From the NCBI GenBank assembly GCA_030671565.1, contig DAOVIC010000120.1:1-5381 (forward strand): a stretch of 5,381 nt of DNA, given 5' to 3'. Below are positions 4,678 to 5,381 of the stretch, piece after piece. Each line of letters starts with the position of its first letter. The stretch's first letter is position 1. The stretch is from Anaerohalosphaeraceae bacterium. GTDB lineage: Bacteria > Planctomycetota > Phycisphaerae > Sedimentisphaerales > Anaerohalosphaeraceae. The position numbers and the translations under genes are program-made. The notes under the pieces are model-generated. The model was given only the letters and a program-made list of their open reading frames with translations, made no database searches and had not been told where the DNA came from.

Positions 4678-5381
4678 ATGAGCGAGAGAGTTGTTATAAC
4701 TGGAATGGGAATCGTTTGTCCGATGGGGCATAGGGTAGAGGAGGTATGGGAGGGTCTGCTTACCGGCAAGAACGGTATGGCGAAGACAACTCTCTTCGAT
4801 GCGAGGACTTTTCCGACAACTTTTTCTGCAGAGGTTAAGAATTACGATATAACAAAAGTTACGAGCAACCCTAAGCTTCATGAACATTGCAGCCGTGGGA
4901 CTTCATTTGCTGTCGGCGCCGCGGTGGAGGCATGCAAGCAAGCCAAAATTGACATCGAAACGGATTCTCCCGATGACGGTATCGATAGGCGGCGGATGGG
5001 TGTTTATCTCGGTGCGGGCGAAGGTTCTGTCGATAATATAAACTTCTTCGATGCGATGGCGAAAGGGTGGGACAAAGAGAACAACCAGATGGACTGGGAG
5101 AAGTGGGCCGAGGTTGGGTTCGGTAAGATGGACGGGATGTACGAGTTGGAGCAGGAACCGACGATGACCGGCGGGCATATCGCGATGCTTAGTGGCGCAA
5201 GGGGACCTTCGCGAAGTTGTCTTACTGCTTGTGCGGCGAGCACGCAGGCGATCGGAGAGGCGACAATGCTGGTTCGCAACGGCAAGGCGGATATAATGAT
5301 ATCGGGTGGTGCTCATTCGATGATACATCCTTTGGGTGTTTCGGGTTTTAACAGGTTGACCGCCCTTTCGACGAGGAACGA
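4678..5381 (+). CDS. FabF-like beta-ketoacyl-ACP synthase, 3'-truncated (ketosynthase 2)
   Basis: The N-terminal 234 residues of a second KAS I/II-type enzyme are present; the frame is still open at the window edge, so the His, Lys and second His/Asn motifs cannot be seen. It begins MSERVVITGMGIVCPMG, followed by EVWEGLLTGKNG, closely parallel to ketosynthase 1. The nucleophile is Cys185 in SCLTACAASTQAIGEA, the same residue number as in ketosynthase 1 and a more standard ACAAS motif, so it is not a Cys-less chain-length factor. The segment at about residues 128-160, rich in Trp and acidic residues (AKGWDKENNQMDWEKWAE), looks long and hydrophilic for FabF. The start is fixed by TGA at 4672-4674 directly upstream in frame. 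Only a weak AGGA (4661-4664) lies ahead. The 100-base gap after ketosynthase 1 has no clear terminator, so the two are probably in one transcript. Confidence 0.88.
   Translation, partial: MSERVVITGMGIVCPMGHRVEEVWEGLLTGKNGMAKTTLFDARTFPTTFSAEVKNYDITKVTSNPKLHEHCSRGTSFAVGAAVEACKQAKIDIETDSPDDGIDRRRMGVYLGAGEGSVDNINFFDAMAKGWDKENNQMDWEKWAEVGFGKMDGMYELEQEPTMTGGHIAMLSGARGPSRSCLTACAASTQAIGEATMLVRNGKADIMISGGAHSMIHPLGVSGFNRLTALSTRN

Noticed and set aside
4903..5328. Minus-strand open frames opposite ketosynthase 2 (141 and 93 codons)
   Set aside because: The + strand encodes an intact KAS N-terminal half with the active Cys; the minus products are low-complexity shadows.

Overview
The window looks bacterial and is most likely from the Planctomycetota, perhaps the Phycisphaerae. 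That placement is inference: it rests on remembered resemblance of the long acyl carrier protein and the paired dehydratases and ketosynthases to planctomycete proteins, not on a search. All credible genes are on the + strand. I see no tRNA, rRNA, CRISPR array, transposase or integrase.

Layout. (1) Bases 1-1419 hold the 3' part of a sodium:solute symporter (SSS family) gene and a 56-residue one-helix protein just behind it, probably its small accessory subunit. (2) Bases 1420-1702 are AT-rich and non-coding. They contain an exact 10-bp tandem repeat and other short repeated boxes that overlap a possible promoter. (3) From 1703 to the right edge runs a type II fatty-acid-synthase-like or polyketide-like set: hot-dog dehydratase 1 (1703-2176), an unusually long acyl carrier protein (2287-2682), dehydratase 2 (2773-3261), a FabF-like ketosynthase whose second active-site His appears to be Asn (3261-4577), and the first half of a second FabF-like ketosynthase (4678 to the edge, still open).

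How the genes would work together. The carrier protein holds the growing acyl chain on a phosphopantetheine arm at Ser41. The ketosynthases extend the chain by decarboxylative condensation, and the dehydratases remove water from the 3-hydroxyacyl intermediate. No ketoreductase, enoyl reductase, malonyl transferase or KAS III is visible, so these must be beyond the right edge or shared with the housekeeping pathway. Two dehydratases with two ketosynthases around a dedicated carrier fit a specialised lipid or polyene pathway better than housekeeping fatty acid synthesis. The product cannot be read from this window.

The most interesting non-coding structure surrounds the carrier protein gene. 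A weak terminator-like hairpin follows dehydratase 1. A 25-nt near-perfect hairpin, whose only non-Watson-Crick positions are G.U pairs, lies in the carrier protein leader. A strong 8-bp terminator hairpin, with a competing alternative pairing, lies directly after the carrier protein gene. Dehydratase 2 then has a Shine-Dalgarno sequence too far from its start unless a small hairpin folds the spacer. Together these could make the carrier protein much more abundant than the enzymes encoded around it.
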